Source: Campylobacterales bacterium (GTDB lineage: Bacteria > Campylobacterota > Campylobacteria > Campylobacterales > QNZT01). From it: DNA of 5,067 nucleotides. The notes under the pieces are model-generated. The model did no database searches. It saw nothing but the letters and a program-made list of their open reading frames with translations, and had not been told where the DNA came from. This document shows positions 5,046-5,067 of the stretch, piece by piece (position 1 is the first letter of the stretch; each line of letters begins with the position of its first letter). The stretch is from assembly GCA_026985685.1 (NCBI GenBank), contig JALSQA010000041.1:1-5067 (forward strand). The letters run 5' to 3'. Position numbers and translations under genes: made by a program.

Positions 5046-5067
5046 TAGTAGGTAAACTCATCTGTAG
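5045..5067 (-). CDS. Probable 3' tail of an upstream gene overlapping the ruvB start (partial)
   Basis: The minus strand ends with an open frame coding ...TDEFTY and a TAA stop that shares its last two bases with the ruvB ATG (TAATG). Such an overlap is typical of operon junctions and would explain why ruvB lacks a clear ribosome binding site. Only seven codons are visible, so the gene cannot be identified. In several Campylobacterota panB (ketopantoate hydroxymethyltransferase) is, as I recall, adjacent to ruvB, and a short acidic-aromatic tail would be compatible, but this is only a suggestion. Confidence 0.4.

Noticed and set aside
1..5067. Mobile element, defence island, CRISPR array or RNA gene
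   Set aside because: All long reading frames are housekeeping-type or metabolic families with uniform AT-rich codon use. No transposase, integrase, spaced direct repeats, or tRNA- or rRNA-like sequences were seen.

Overview
The window looks like ordinary core chromosome from a member of the Campylobacterota (formerly Epsilonproteobacteria), most likely a free-living Sulfurimonas-, Sulfurovum- or Arcobacter-like organism rather than a reduced host-adapted one. The reasons are a strongly A/T-rich composition (about one third G+C by eye), very tight gene packing, frequent GTG starts, a promoter of the gnTATAAT type seen in this phylum, and the character of the Alr and RuvB proteins. The exact genus cannot be fixed from the sequence alone.

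Layout from left to right: a small unrecognised plus-strand ORF (5-208) overlaps by one base, in a TAGTG junction, the alanine racemase gene alr (208-1230). The alr 3' end runs 14 bases into the convergent minus-strand gene for a single-domain rhodanese (1217-1603). A 64-bp AT-rich divergent control region (1604-1667) separates that gene from a plus-strand purine-type phosphoribosyltransferase (1668-2099), which appears to be leaderless. After a 72-bp gap with a good promoter and a Shine-Dalgarno sequence comes a PhzF-family isomerase (2172-2978), starting at GTG. Two minus-strand genes close the window: an AI-2E-family membrane permease (2988-4022) and ruvB (4029-5045), six bases apart and clearly an operon read from the right. 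The last bases (5045-5067) hold what looks like the 3' tail of a further minus-strand gene overlapping the ruvB start.

Functionally this is a set of housekeeping genes: D-alanine supply for peptidoglycan (Alr), sulfur transfer (rhodanese), purine salvage (PRTase), Holliday-junction branch migration (RuvB), and two proteins whose substrates cannot be named (PhzF-like isomerase, AI-2E permease). Nothing shows that they form one pathway. No rRNA or tRNA gene, mobile element, CRISPR array, phage gene or gene-free stretch over 100 bp was seen, and no undescribed multi-gene system. The points worth a second look are structural: a perfect inverted repeat carrying the stop codons of two convergent genes (2969-2993), a convergent coding overlap (1217-1230), an apparently leaderless gene with overlapping divergent promoters (1653-1668), and a start-stop ATGTGA sequence over the GTG start of the PhzF gene.
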